Source: Siphonodentalium dalli | Lineage: Eukaryota > Mollusca > Scaphopoda > Gadilida > Siphonodentaliidae | NCBI GenBank assembly: GCA_032622095.1 | Contig: CP136066.1 | Coordinates: forward strand, 129,363,917 to 129,427,916 | Length of the DNA stretch: 64,000 bases | Reading direction: 5' to 3' | Shown: positions 48,345 through 59,589 of the stretch, piece by piece | Layout: the number at the start of each line of letters is the position of its first letter | How positions within the stretch are numbered: position 1 is the first letter of the stretch | Translations under genes and position numbers: made by a program | The notes under the pieces: generated by a model | The model's input: only the letters and a program-made list of their open reading frames with translations | Database searches by the model: none | Told to the model about the DNA's origin: nothing

Positions 48345-50966
48345 GTACTACATGAGGGAAATTACAGCAAAAATTATAATTTTTGCCTTTTCCTGTGGCA
48401 CTTTACATGTAATAAAACAATAAAAAGAGTTAATATATGTATTATGAAGATTTTAAATAATTATTGCCACTATCAATGCATGGTAACTTCACTCTGAATA
48501 ACATAAATGAATCAACACCATAAGGCCAAAAAAAAACGTCTCTGTTTCCGGCTGAGATTTTCTTGCCGGTCTCAATTTTTTATTTCTTTTTTCCAGAAGT
48601 CCGTAGTAACCTGTACGTCCGTGTGTTAAATGTTATGGTTTTTCCAATACCAACAGCAGAACTAATCACCCATCGCATACACAACTGACACATGTGTACG
48701 CCGGTGTATGCGATCGAGCATTCTATATATAATTAAGACAACTTAGTCGGCCATGCATATGCTGTGAATAGTGTGGCGAAAATCAAACTATACCCTAACT
48801 AGTCACTACGCAAATCCCCACGTCTTTATGTGATGTGTATTTTTAAAATTACAGTGTATTATACCGGTAGCTCCCTTAAATTCCTTTGCATAATTGGGCG
48901 CAAACCATGCTTGAAATAAAACTCTTTTCGCGACAAAACTAAGCAGTGAAAAAGCATGTGCGTTTTGGCGGGAAAATGACAGTCCGTATTCCGTAATCAG
49001 TCCTGAAAATTAGAGTCGTCAATCGACAATGCCGAGGTGAAAGCCAAAATCGCCATCACCATTGACCAGAATAATTATCCAATATAAAATGCATAGAATT
49101 CACAGAAACCTGAGTTTAACCTGCTTTAAATAAACAACTGTCAGTTATGAATGACACACAAACTGGGTCACTGTATCACCAACCAAACACCTCAGAAGGT
49201 CATGCGAATCAACTCCGTACAACTATTTACGTCAGGCTCTTTGATGTTACCGACCAAGTAGCAAATACTACTGTGATAGAAACAACTCGCACTGTATACA
49301 AATATTAAACACAACTTTCTGATAACTTGCTGAAAGTCCTGTAAGGATTTTGTGATAACTTGCTGAAAGTTGGCAGGGAATCAATTCTGCTAATTAAAAC
49401 GTTCCGGGATTGAAACGAAATAGGTCGGAAATATGTGACTACAATTTGGTGATTTGGTAATATGGACAAGTTATCATTGAAAAATAATGATCACATATGA
49501 AGAGAAATAACAGGGGATGAGCATACAATAGGTTTGATTGAAATAGCAAGTATTTATTCCATAAAACGATCTCTCTTCCAACACCTGGAATATTGTGTAG
49601 GCAGTGATGAATAGAATGGCATAAAATGTGTAATCAGAGATATTCAGGGAAGATTGGAACAAAACATGTTTACTCCTACATGTATATATCCATGATATGA
49701 AGAACAGTCAGTAACATTGTTGTGTCCCGATGTAATTTGTAAATAAAGGTAGCAAATGATACTGTTGCATTGTGGGCTGGTAGCTGCATGGACTATGTAA
49801 GAGGAATAACTCTAAACCCATGGCCATAGCCTAATACCTTGAATCAGTGTGCACATACTAGCATTATAAACATTCAATTGGAAGTTGTCTCTAAAACTTT
49901 CAAAGAATGTCTATAATACCTAATACATGACCTAATAGTCCAGCAAGCTGTTTAATATATTACCAACATGTATAAAAGCATGTCAGTTTTATAATACATG
50001 TTAAAAGGGAGTCTACATAGATAGAACTTGTCCCCTGCGAAACGTTCGAGGTTTGATTCGAAACCGCCGTGATGATTCGGTCCGGTTCGAAACCTAAGAC
50101 GGGATTCGTTTATATCGAACCTTTTCTTTAGACCCGCAAAATGGGCAAGTTTGCGTACTAGGAATTGTTTATTGATTATATACAGTAAATTAATTGGTTT
50201 ACACACAACTGTGTGATACTATGATTTTATGTTTACATTGTTTACTTTGGACATAATTAATTTAATCATTACTCGGGTGGGGTAACTGGGTGATATTTCA
50301 TTGAAGAGGTCTTTTGGCATAATAACTTTATTCCATTCCTGCTAAACGGTCCGGTCGTACATGTCAAATTCGTGATAATTAATTAGTAAAACTATAACAT
50401 TTCTGGTGTTCTATCTCAGTCTGTCGTCAAAGTTTGTTTTATTCTCCATATAATTTTACTAATAGACATAATTATACCTATAACTAACGAGACAACAAGT
50501 TATGATTATTGATGAATACATAAATACAGATCGAACAAGCTTTTTTGAATTCCGTAAACTGGCTCTAAAATCGGTATTTCCGGGCAGCACTTCTGTGTCT
50601 ACAATTGGATTCAACCAATCACAGTGAGGAGAGGGTGTGGTCATTGTTTATCAACATAAATGATTGACATGATTATGTTACCTGATGTGCTTTGTCTTGT
50701 GACTGTGCGACACTTAATTGCTACAACACGACGTCAGCAAGCTTTGATCTTTGTTGTGTTATAGATTGACGGTCGAGTGCTTTGATGTCTTGCTACAATT
50801 TAGCTGTCTGTTAATAGTTACCGAGTGTCAACATTACAATAATAATATGCCGTACGGGTACTTAATTTATTTACAAGAGAAAATTCCCCCTGCACACTGC
50901 TTATTTCAATATCTGGGACCCTACGTTTGTTACTTTTCCAATAAAAAATCGTAAGTCACTTGCAAC

Positions 50967-51365
50967 GAGAGGCCGATCACGATCGGCAGATGTTAACCCA
51001 TCCCTTGGCGATAAAAATTTACTATGATCGGATAAATGAGAGTTTTTGGTGTTGAATTATAGAGTATACTGTTATGTACTATTATAGACAAATGTACATA
51101 ACACAAATTATTGGAATTTATGGGTCACTGGCATTTATATAAGAGAATACACTGGAACAGGATCGGTAATGCTAAACCACCACAGCCTTGGGTTAAATGT
51201 GAAAGGTGTGACCTGGACATGGAATACTTAGGTTAAGAGAGTTCAATTTAAGTTTACAATAATATAATGTGTCAAATTCAACCAACAATATAGTATACAG
51301 ATAAGCCACCACACTGCTGACTCATTAATATCAATTATATAGCAGAGCTGTCAACAAATCACAGG
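50967..51365 (+). repeat. Family-F dispersed repeat, full-length copy
   Basis: It starts GAGAGGCCGATCACGATCGG and ends AAATCACAGG. It matches 37241-37627 throughout with scattered substitutions and small indels. It lies within the hAT at 50028-53398. Confidence 0.8.
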
Positions 51366-51934
51366 AATTGATTATGTTGAAAACTGACCTCTCTATTAAA
51401 CCAATAACAATTATGATCTCAGACCATCTGAAGATATAACTCTGCAGCACAGATGTCCATGTTTACTGTTAATATCATGTGATGTGTATTGTTGAATCTT
51501 TATTTTAAATTAGATACCATAGCCTTCTTTATCAGATTATTTGCACACTGGCACAAGAGACATCAGAAAATAATATAGCCTTATCAATAGCTAAGTAGTC
51601 CAAGGGCATGGGATAGAATTGGTTAATTGGATTTAATGTTTCTCCAAACAGATTTACCAGTACATAACACAAGATTTTGGACAGATTTAAACAAATTTGG
51701 TGAGGTGATTCGGGGTACCCTTGGCAGAGTTTTAATTGTGTTAGTTTTTTCAAATTTGTTTAACTTAAAAAAAAATTGTTTTTAATTAATTTTAAAAAAA
51801 AGATTGGGAAACTTTTTATCAACTTGTATCATAATCATCAATATCTAAGTGAAAACCAATGAAAGAGTCAATGACATTTTGTTTATTATTATTATAAAAC
51901 ATAAAAAAATAAAAATAAAATTATTTGTTCAAAT

Positions 51935-52148
51935 TTTTTTACGAAAAAGGCTCATAACTCCTTTAAAATAAATTGGATCGAACCCATATTCAAATTCGAA
52001 CTGTATTTTGGGCTGAGAGAAACCTATATACAAAATTTGGTTCCGATCAAATAGAAAATGTTAGAGTTATCGCATTATGCCTAAAGTGTCTACGGACATT
52101 GACACTATGTGTACCATACTATGGTATAGGTTCACATCAAAAGTTTTA
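51935..52148 (+). repeat. Family-B repeat with 3' hairpin
   Basis: A single unit runs from TTACGAAAAAGGCTCATAACTC through 'CCCATATTCAAATTCGA' to ACTATGTGTACCATACTATGG and GTTCACAT. The microsatellite part is nearly absent. Confidence 0.75.
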
Positions 52149-52589
52149 TCTCATGCAGAGTACAAGAAAAATATATCAAACCTGGTGTGCCCCTTTAATA
52201 TTTAAATTCACAATTGTAATTAATTGAAATTAATGTCCAACAAATCTACTAAACACAATCACATTATTAATCTCCAATAGTAATGCTATTAAACAATGAA
52301 ACCACATTATGCCTTTAAGATGGAATTTAAATAACCATGCATATAAAATATATAGTAGAAACATTCCATCTGTGCTATCTCAGCATATGGTCAGAGATAC
52401 TTTATAGAGTATAAAGTATATATGATATGGCCAACACATCCCCTAGTAGTTAATTATCTCAATGCAAGAGAGAGAGACAATTCATGGCATTGTAACTGGA
52501 TACTATCTCTGTGTGCAAAGACAACCTCAGACCTGATTTATAGGATTCTATTTGGACAGTGCATACTGGGTATCTTTGATATATTTTAG

Positions 52590-53100
52590 CAATGAATAAA
52601 ATAATCAAAAGACCATAACTCCATTAACATATATCGGATCAAACCCATATTCGAACTCGATCTGTATTTTGAGTTGAGAAACTCACATACAAAATTTGGT
52701 TCCTATCAGTTGAAAAATTGTAGATTTATTAAAACATGCATGAATTCTATGTCAAAGGGCCATAACTCGATATGTATTTTGGACTGAGCAACTCGCATAC
52801 CAAATTAGGTTATGGTCAGATGAATTTTTTTTTAGTTATGGCAGCATGCATGAATTCTAAGTTGAAAAAGGGCCATAACTCCCTAAAAAAACTCGGATCA
52901 AACCCATATTCAAACTCAATCTGTATTTGGTGCTGAGAAACCCATATACAAAATTTGGTTCCGGTCGGATAGAAATTGTTGAGTTATCGCACCATGCGTA
53001 AAGTGTCTACAGACAGACAGACAGACAGACGGACTAACGACGAGTGGTCAATCCGGACAACGACACTATGTTTACCATACTATGGTATGGGTAAACATAA
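52590..53100 (+). mobile_element. Pearl-like (family B) element: tandem core, ACAG run, 3' hairpin
   Basis: Three core units (AAGGGCCATAACTC at about 52750 and 52868, 'AGACCATAACTCC' at 52610) precede ATCGCACCATGCGTAAAGTG. Then come ACAGACAGACAGACAGACGG (53008), GTGGTCAATCCGGACAACG, and the stem GTTTACCATAC / GTATGGGTAAAC (53069-53097) followed by a few A's. Confidence 0.75.
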
Positions 53101-53399
53101 AAACAGAAAAGATCAGAACACAAAATGCGTAGATTTGAAACCAAAGTCGCGGACGAATAAATAGATTACCAATATAAAATAATTCTTTGTCATGTAATTA
53201 TCTTATAGTGTAGATGGGCAATACTTAAATAACCGTCGATTTTACTATAATAATGTCCACTAGCTGTTCTGATTGTCCACTCTATCATGAGTCTACGACA
53301 ACAAGGTCGTGTTTGGGTTCGAGGTTCGAGGTTCGGTTCGATTCGAAATCGGTTTCAAGGTTCGGTTCGACCTAAAATTTAAGGTTCGCAGGGCCCTAG

Positions 53400-53540
53400 A
53401 TAGAACCGCATTAATGTCTGGATTTTGAAATTATCGCACGAGATTTGTTGGTGGAGCGATACCTCGAGTGCGGAATCGCGTTCCGCCAACAAATCGAGTG
53501 CGATAATTTCGTCAAAATCCAGACACTCATGCGGTTCTAT
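53400..53540. mobile_element. Palindromic MITE of 141 bp, left end duplicated by the hAT insertion
   Basis: ATAGAACCGCATTAATGTCT at the left is mirrored by AGACACTCATGCGGTTCTAT at the right. The arms continue through CAAAATT-type and ATTTGTTGG sequence to a GC-richer centre. The hAT's duplicated GATAGAAC overlaps the first 7 bp, so the hAT landed in the left tip of this MITE. Confidence 0.82.
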
Positions 53541-54416
53541 TTTTATTACATATCTCCGTATCATAGTAAGTTGACTCACAATCGTACATCTCCGGTACTG
53601 AAAATGTGAATTTAATTGAGTTTTTAACGGGATTTTAGGGTTAACGCAACAATCAGACAGGGAGCCTGTATGTCCGCGAGTGACCTTGACCCATCTTTAA
53701 TGATGCGTTTGAAATTAAATTCTGATAGATTTCCCAAAAATATAACCCAATCAGTGCGCTGCAATTTCGGCAAGTGGGTTGTCGCCCTTGTATTGAAAAT
53801 GTTAAAATAGTAATGGCGAGAACCAGTCTTAACAACACTGAATGAAATAGTTCCGTCGACAGATTGCACTAGTGCGATTCTGAGAATTATCACACGCCTG
53901 GAAACTCGTGCGATCATGCAAATTATGTTGATAGATATGTAATAAACTCTTTTATCGCTTTCAAATGGCCTGTAAAAAAAAAAAAGTCTAATAAAAAAAA
54001 CCCTGCCTGCTTTATACCTGGAAAATTTCCCCCATGTTATCGGAAACAGAGATCTTTTTTGTTTTGGCCTAAGCATAGTATGTGGCAAACCTATATGATG
54101 TGTATAATTGTTATTTTAAAAAAACATTGGGCTGATTTAATATTTTTTTTTGGGAAGTAAATAGAAATGCAACGGGACAGGTAGTGTTAATATATCTACC
54201 ACCGAAATTAGCTCAGATAACGCTATTTAATTAGACAATTATAATAAAAACACACAGTGAATATTTCTGCACCTGGTTGGTGTTTACAATAAATTAAGTA
54301 TTTCAGACTCCCGTCCAATTTCCAAACCGACGAAGACATGTTTTCTGCAATAACTCAAACTTTTGCACAGTCACAGGTAAGTTTTGACACAATCTCGAAC
54401 TCCGGTAAATATAGAC

Positions 54417-55270
54417 TAGAGGTGCCACGATTATTGATTTTGATAATCGATAATCGGTTTTCAATAATCGTGGGGCTGGTTAAATGCACTGTCGCTGATT
54501 GCTTGTGGCATCGGCTGATGTAATTTTTTACATTAATAAAGTGCATCATAAACCACTGTTAATGACCAATGAACACAATGTATTGAATACCACCACAGTT
54601 CTCGGCGATGTTATGATTATAATATTTGTGAGTTCATTTGAACGAACATTGCGATTGATTTCAGTTACGAATAGCCAAACATACAAACAATATAAAAGTA
54701 GGAATGCACAACGAATGGCCTAAACAAAGGAAAGTTAGAAACTATAAGTTTCATCAAACATCCAGTGCGTGGTTAACAATCACAAACGTGTGCCCCCACC
54801 CGCAAATTACAGGACTTAGAACAAGTTAAGTATGATACACGATAACCTGTATTAGTAACATCTAAGGTGACAGTCGGCACATTTCAAACCCATAGTGCCA
54901 CCTGTCAAGTTTAAATTTATATACAACGACATCGCCATAAGTTCAGAGCTGCAGTGCCACCGATTTGTAGAATATACAATGGGCCGAAGAGTAACCATGT
55001 CGCATCATCAAATGAACTGCTGAGTGTTTGCTACATAAGTTAGTAGTACTCATGTTGTCGGAATCTCTTTGATTAAATTGATATGCGATCAAAGGTTGTT
55101 AACACTTCGGTTGTAGATTAAACTGTGTAAAAGAAACACAGTATTCAATAATACCCGGCATTTTCCGACGTCTGAAATAAATAACGCAGATTAATCGACT
55201 ATGGAAATGGTAATCGATTATCGGCTTTATCAACGGTTCATCGATTATACGATTAATCGTGGCACCCCTA
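54417..55270. mobile_element. 854-bp non-autonomous hAT with perfect 8-bp duplication
   Basis: The ends are TAGAGGTGCCACGATTA and TAATCGTGGCACCCCTA, flanked by ATATAGAC on both sides (54409-54416, 55271-55278). The subterminal motifs ATAATCGATAATCG (left) and ATCGATTA/ATTAATCG (right) are typical of this hAT group. It has no transposase. It interrupts a repeat whose right part continues 'CCAAATTCAAACTTGACCTG'. Confidence 0.87.
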
Positions 55271-55278
55271 ATATAGAC

Positions 55279-55735
55279 CCAAATTCAAACTTGACCTGTG
55301 TTCTCATGTGAGTCTTCCATACACTAAATATGAAAACAATTGGATAACAATAACTAATGTTATCATTTGGTAACAGAAATAATCGGCAAATTCTAAGCCG
55401 ACAAGGACCATAACTCCAGTAAAAATTAGTGGACTGCACCCATATTCGAACTTGACTTGTATTGTCATGTGAGTAATCCATACACAAATTTGAAAATAAT
55501 CAGACACTAAAACTAAAGCTAAAACCAAAAACAAATTGGAAAAATAACAATGACTCCAGTAAAATGGGCGGACCTCACACATATTCATATTTCGAACTTG
55601 ATCTGTATCCTAACCATTGAATAAGCTCACATACTAAAATATTATTTAAATTTCATTAATTACTACTTAAGATATCATCAGGAATACATCTAGGATGGAC
55701 ACTGGCAATTTCTATATAGTAAATTTCCGGAGGAT
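55279..55735 (+). repeat. Pearl-like core units (third 'GGACCATAACTCC' family)
   Basis: Three diverged units of about 130 bp carry 'GACCATAACTCCAGTAAAA', 'CCATATTCGAACTTGA.CTGTAT' and 'TCCATACAC'. They end near GGATGGACACTGGC and TTCCGGAGGATAAAAAG. The microsatellite is rudimentary. Confidence 0.6.
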
Positions 55736-55897
55736 AAAAAGTTTCAGAGGGCCTATACAAAGGACAATGGCTCAGCATAGAATTGAAGTACACTACCTCC
55801 TATCAAGTTGGTGGGAAATTGTGTATTGCTACCACTACTTATACTGCCTCACATCTCTGTGAGCTTAGGAGGCTGACATGATAAAAGAATCAGCTAC

Positions 55898-56056
55898 CTT
55901 GAATCATTGTATTCTGATGTTTCATCATTCTTATTTCGCGTGCTGAATCCTTTCGCAGAATTTCCATTTCAGTTGTCAGCTCATCTATTTTCCTTCCTCT
56001 TGCATGGTATAGAACCTGCAACTGTAGATGCTGCCTCTCCTCTTCAGTCTTCCCGC
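55898..56056 (-). CDS. CEP152: CEP152/asterless exon (start of coiled-coil), second in this window
   Basis: A 159-nt exon. Two bases (GC) complete the Gly codon begun by the last G of exon 59427-58484. Then come 52 codons from GKTEEERQHLQLQVLYHARG to MMKHQNTMIQ, and a final G completed by exon 29445-29306. The acceptor is TTTGCAG (to 56057) and the donor is GTAGC (55897 on). LQLQVL followed by RKIDELTTEMEILR matches the human CEP152 segment [20 protein letters not shown] (from memory), the entry to its coiled-coil. The human segment is about four residues shorter. The acidic/basic heptads predict helix. Identification is strong in the context of its neighbours. Confidence 0.87.
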
Positions 56057-56339
56057 CTGCAAACGTAAATAGGAGAAAGCAAAAATATATACCATATTAT
56101 ATGCTATATATATTCTATATCACACATCAAATCAGCTTCAAAGATCAGGGGACCCCAATATTAACCATGAAATTGGTATTTAAACTTACAAGTTTGGACC
56201 ACATGGAATTTTTTTTATCTAATACTAGATTATCAACATTAAGAGATATATATAAAATAAAATCTAAGATAGCAACTGGTGATTATGTTTTCCAAAGAAT
56301 ATCAAAAACATTTGATAGCTCCCATCTGGTAGATCAATA

Positions 56340-56849
56340 TCAAGATCATTAAGAAGTTTGGTGATGATCGGATGAGGGAAGTGGACTGTAGGGTGTGCCA
56401 AAGGATTTAGTCATGCAAAGAGTAAAATCCAATATGGCTGCCAGGGCCATGTTTTTTTGCCGAATGACCCCAAAGTGATTGTTTCCATCTACATGTCAAT
56501 GTCAACAGCCATGACAAATTTCATGATGATCCGACCAAAGGTACGACCTATGGCCCGTGCCAAAGAATTTAGTCATGTAAAGAATAAAATCCAAGATGGC
56601 TGCCAGCAGCCATGTTTTATGGCCGAATGACCTCAAAATGACTCGTTCCCATCTACATGTCAATATTAACATCCATGACAAATTTCATAATGATACGACC
56701 AAAGATATGACTTGTAGCCTGTGCCAAAGGATTTAGTCATGTAAAGAGTAAAATCCCAAGATTGCTGCCGGCGGCTATGTTTTATGGCTGAATGACCCCA
56801 AATAACTCGTTTCCATCTACATGTCAATGTCAACAGCCATGACAGATTT
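56340..56849 (+). repeat. Family-A repeat array, left part
   Basis: It starts in TTTGGTGATGATCGGATGAG, the uninterrupted form of the site split at 29649. About three 160-bp units follow with the usual GCAAAGAG / AAGATGGCTGCC phrases. It breaks at about 56849 and resumes at 58108. Confidence 0.8.
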
Positions 56850-58107
56850 AACAAGAGATGGACTGTCGTCCGGTGCATACCCCCTCATGGCATACCGCCT
56901 AGTGTGGGCACATCTATAACTTATGATGGCTAGACTCAGACATATGGACCCAGAAATCAGCATTTTCATATAAACAAAGATGAATAACTATAGAACAAAA
57001 AACCAAAACAAACATTTGAATGTGCCATTAAATGTCCTCATAGTGGTGAACATCCATACAAAATTTTATTGAGATCCGAGCATTACTGTTCAAGTTATGA
57101 GCTGAACAGACATCGGATGGATCAAACAGCCAACATTTCCAGATAAACAAAGATGAATTACTCTAGAATGGAAAAGCAGAACAGAACAATGGAACCCCCT
57201 ATTGAATATCCTCATAGCAGTGAACATCTATACCAAATTCCATTGAGATCCCAGGACAACTGTTGAAGTTACGACATGAACAGACACCAGACGGACCAAA
57301 AAGCCAACATTTCCAGATGAACAAATATGAATAACTCTAGAATGGAAAAGGCGGAACAAAACGATGGAACCCTCTTTTTAATGTCCTCATAGTAGTGAAC
57401 ATCCATACCAAATCCCATTGAGATCCCAGTACAACTGTCGAAGTTACGACATGAACAGACACCAGACGAACCAAAAAGCCAACATTTCCAGATGAACAAA
57501 GATGTATAACTCTAGAATGGAAAATCCGAACAAAACGATGGAACCCTCTATTGAATGCCCTCATAGTAGTGAACATCCATACAAAATTTCATTGAGATCC
57601 GAGCATTACTGTTCAGGTTATGACATGAACAGACACCAGATGGACCAAAAATCCAACATTTCGAGATAAACAAAGATGAATAACTCTAGAATGGAAAATC
57701 CGAACAAAACGATGGAACCCTCTTTTTAATGTCCTCATAGTTGTGAACATCCACACCAAATTTGGTTGAAATCCCAGCACAACTGTTGAAGTTACGACAT
57801 GAACAGACACCAGACGGACCAAAAAGCCACTATTTCCAGATAAACAAAGATGAATAACTCTAGAATGGAAAATCCAAACAAAACGATGGAACCCTCTATT
57901 TAATGTCCTCATAATAGTGAACATCCATACCTAATTTCATTGAGATCCGAGCACTACTGTTCATGTTATGACACGAACAGACATCGGACGGACGTACGGA
58001 CTCACGCACGGACGCACGCACGCACGGACGCACGCACGGACGGACGCACGGACGGACGGACAGGTGCAAAACAGTATACCCCCCTTTTTTTTTTTAAAGG
58101 GGGTATA
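56850..58107 (+). mobile_element. Pearl-like (family C) element inserted in family A
   Basis: It begins AACAAGAGATGGACTGTCG. About six core units of 172-179 bp follow (near 56976, 57153, 57316, 57495, 57664, 57841), each with AACAAAGATGAATAACTCTA, AACATCCATAC and CATTGAGATCC. The microsatellite (ACGCACGGACGGACGG type) spans 57978-58062. The end is the stem TATACCCCCCTTTT / AAAGGGGGTATA. The flanks rejoin as a normal family-A sequence (ATGACAGATTT plus AATGATCCGACC), so the borders are good to a few bases. Frames on the minus strand are repeat artefacts. Confidence 0.78.
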
Positions 58108-58370
58108 ATAATGATCCGACCAAAGGTACAACCTGTATCCCATGCCAAAGGATTTAGTCATGCAAAGAGTAAAATTCAAGATGGCTGCCAGCAGCCAGGT
58201 TTTATGGCCGAATGACCCCAAAATGACTCGTTCCCATCTACATGTTAATATCAAAGGTACGACCTGTATCCAGTGCTAATGAAAATTGTTGACGGACGTC
58301 TCCATGCACACACACATGGACGACAGATACCGGGCCAGGGCAATATCTCAAACTTTACAAGTAGGATTAA
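58108..58370 (+). repeat. Family-A repeat array, right part
   Basis: It resumes at AATGATCCGACCAAAGG, holds one and a half units, then GACGGACGTCTCCATGCACA and the decayed hairpin CTCAAACTTTACAAGTAGG near 58350. Confidence 0.75.
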
Positions 58371-58483
58371 TATGTAGAAACTGATTCCAAAAGAGGCATG
58401 GACAAGATGCTATCACATAAATCAACTTCAGGCTTGGAGTGTATGGCACATGATAAATTCATAGATTAGCTTATATAAAATAC

Positions 58484-59427
58484 CTTGATTTATAAAATCA
58501 TCCTGCAGAATGTCTTCGTGACTTCCATATTCTGTTCTTTTATCAATCTTCTTCTTATAGTTGACCTTATAGTGCTCCCTGTTTTCCCTTTTTTTAGGAG
58601 ATGGTGGAAGTGATGAAGAATGCATGTTGGATGTTGGTGATTTGACCTGTTGAGTGTGTGATGCAATCACATTCTGGAGATGGACATTTTTCTTTAAATC
58701 AGAATATCCTGTTGGGGATAAAACTCGCTGTGAAATATAGCTCTGCGAATAGACAGTCTCAGTGGCAGTAGTCAAAGAATCAGTGGGATTATGGTATAGG
58801 TTGGAATCGTAACTCATAGGCAAGGTAGATCTTGGTTGATCTTCATTATCATATGAATCCTTATAAAATGTAAAGGCACTAAGTGGATGACTACTGATGG
58901 CATGTGGGATATCACTCTTAAGATCTTGCTCACTTGAAGTTCCATCTTGTACATCTTCATGCTCAACAATAGCATTGTCTATTGGTCTCAATACATTCTG
59001 AAATATGTCATTTTGCACAATGTCAACATGTGCATCTTGCTGGAAATAGTTAGCATGATCATGAGACAGAGGGCTTTGCACAGCTCCAGAATATAAGTTG
59101 CCATTGTACGGATCATCAACCACTGCTGCTTCAATAAAATGATGAATATGTTGTCCATTTAATTGTTCTGCAGTTGCAAGCACATTTGGGAACACAGAAT
59201 CTTGTTTACTGTCAATTTGGTGCTGCAAATTATGCATTTCTTGACTTCCAAATTGCTCTGAATTATAAGGGTAATACATATTGTTCTGTCTGGCAGACTC
59301 TACATCTTCAGCAGATTTTACACCCGTTGTAGCTAGTGAGGAAACTAGTCCAGGAAATGTGGAGCTTCCCCATTCAAATTCATCTGAATTGAACAGATGG
59401 TTATCTTCCTCATGGAGCACTGGACTT
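58484..59427 (-). CDS. CEP152: CEP152/asterless large N-terminal-region exon, first in this window
   Basis: A 944-nt exon: one base completes a split codon, then 314 codons, then a G that starts the next codon. The acceptor is TTTCTTTCAG (to 59428) and the donor is GTATT (58483 on). It begins SPVLHEEDNHLFNSDEFEWG, where human CEP152 has SPELQYSDCSEDG after its acidic N-terminus (from memory), and ends GSHEDILQDDFINQ. The sequence is low-complexity, Ser/Asp/His-rich and probably disordered, with a basic patch near the end (SPKKRENREHYKVNYKKKID) and possible proline-directed phosphosites (LPPSPKK, SPTG). The region lies between the PLK4-binding acidic N-terminus and the coiled-coil. Similarity alone is weak here; the assignment rests on phase-matched joining to three clear CEP152 exons. 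The coding start lies upstream. Confidence 0.85.
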
Positions 59428-59589
59428 CTGAAAGAAATCATTAACATCTAAATTATAATGCAGTTCACCTGTTTTTTGAGCGTTGTGAATTAAATGTTTT
59501 ACTTCTTTTAGTTTTGCAAAACACAAGCAAAATTAGATTTTGAAAACAGCCAAAAATCATTGAAAAATATTCTCTGACTCAGCGACCAT

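Larger units (their letters stand above)
50028..53398. mobile_element. 3.4-kb hAT-type element with perfect 8-bp duplication, inserted in a MITE
   Basis: GATAGAAC flanks both sides (50020-50027, 53399-53406). The right end is TTCGCAGGGCCCTA; the left end TTGTCCCCTGCGAAACGTTC is its imperfect complement. Subterminal motifs are GGTTCGA/TCGAACC on both sides (50042-50120, 53315-53390). It contains a family-F repeat and two family-B arrays; the rest shows no gene. It is non-autonomous as seen. Confidence 0.83.
48524..54069. mobile_element. PIF/Harbinger-like element, 5.5 kb including nested insertions
   Basis: The ends are GGCCAAAA and A-rich, then TCTCTGTTTCCG, in inverted copies (48524 on; 54069 backwards), with a few indels. 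TAA flanks both sides (48521-48523, 54070-54072). GGCC/GGG starts with a 3-bp TWA duplication indicate PIF/Harbinger. Once the nested hAT (50028-53398, plus one duplication) is removed, the element is about 2.2 kb, including the palindromic MITE. The 154-codon frame at 53624-54088 (minus) is the longest anonymous frame in the region but has no recognisable motif and overruns the element's end, so I do not call it a gene. Confidence 0.72.
29446..55897 (-). other. CEP152: CEP152 intron of about 26.5 kb
   Basis: GT-AG intron between exons 56056-55898 and 29445-29306, with matching split-codon phase (G plus CT). It is almost entirely repeats and nested transposons, listed separately. No additional exon was recognised, and the joined protein aligns to human CEP152 with only a small length difference. 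Confidence 0.8.
56057..58483 (-). other. CEP152: CEP152 intron of about 2.4 kb
   Basis: GT-AG intron, phase 1 at both splice ends (G plus GC). About 2 kb of it is the family-A array interrupted by a family-C element. No exon was seen inside. Confidence 0.82.

Noticed and set aside
53624-54088. 154-codon frame on the minus strand, the longest anonymous frame
   Set aside because: It runs across the end of a Harbinger-like element into its flank, has no recognisable motif, and its residues look random.
57269-57924. Repeated frames with 'HSRVIHLC.SGN.GFLVRLVSVHV' on the minus strand
   Set aside because: They derive from the 172-179 bp core units of the pearl-like element, not from a gene.
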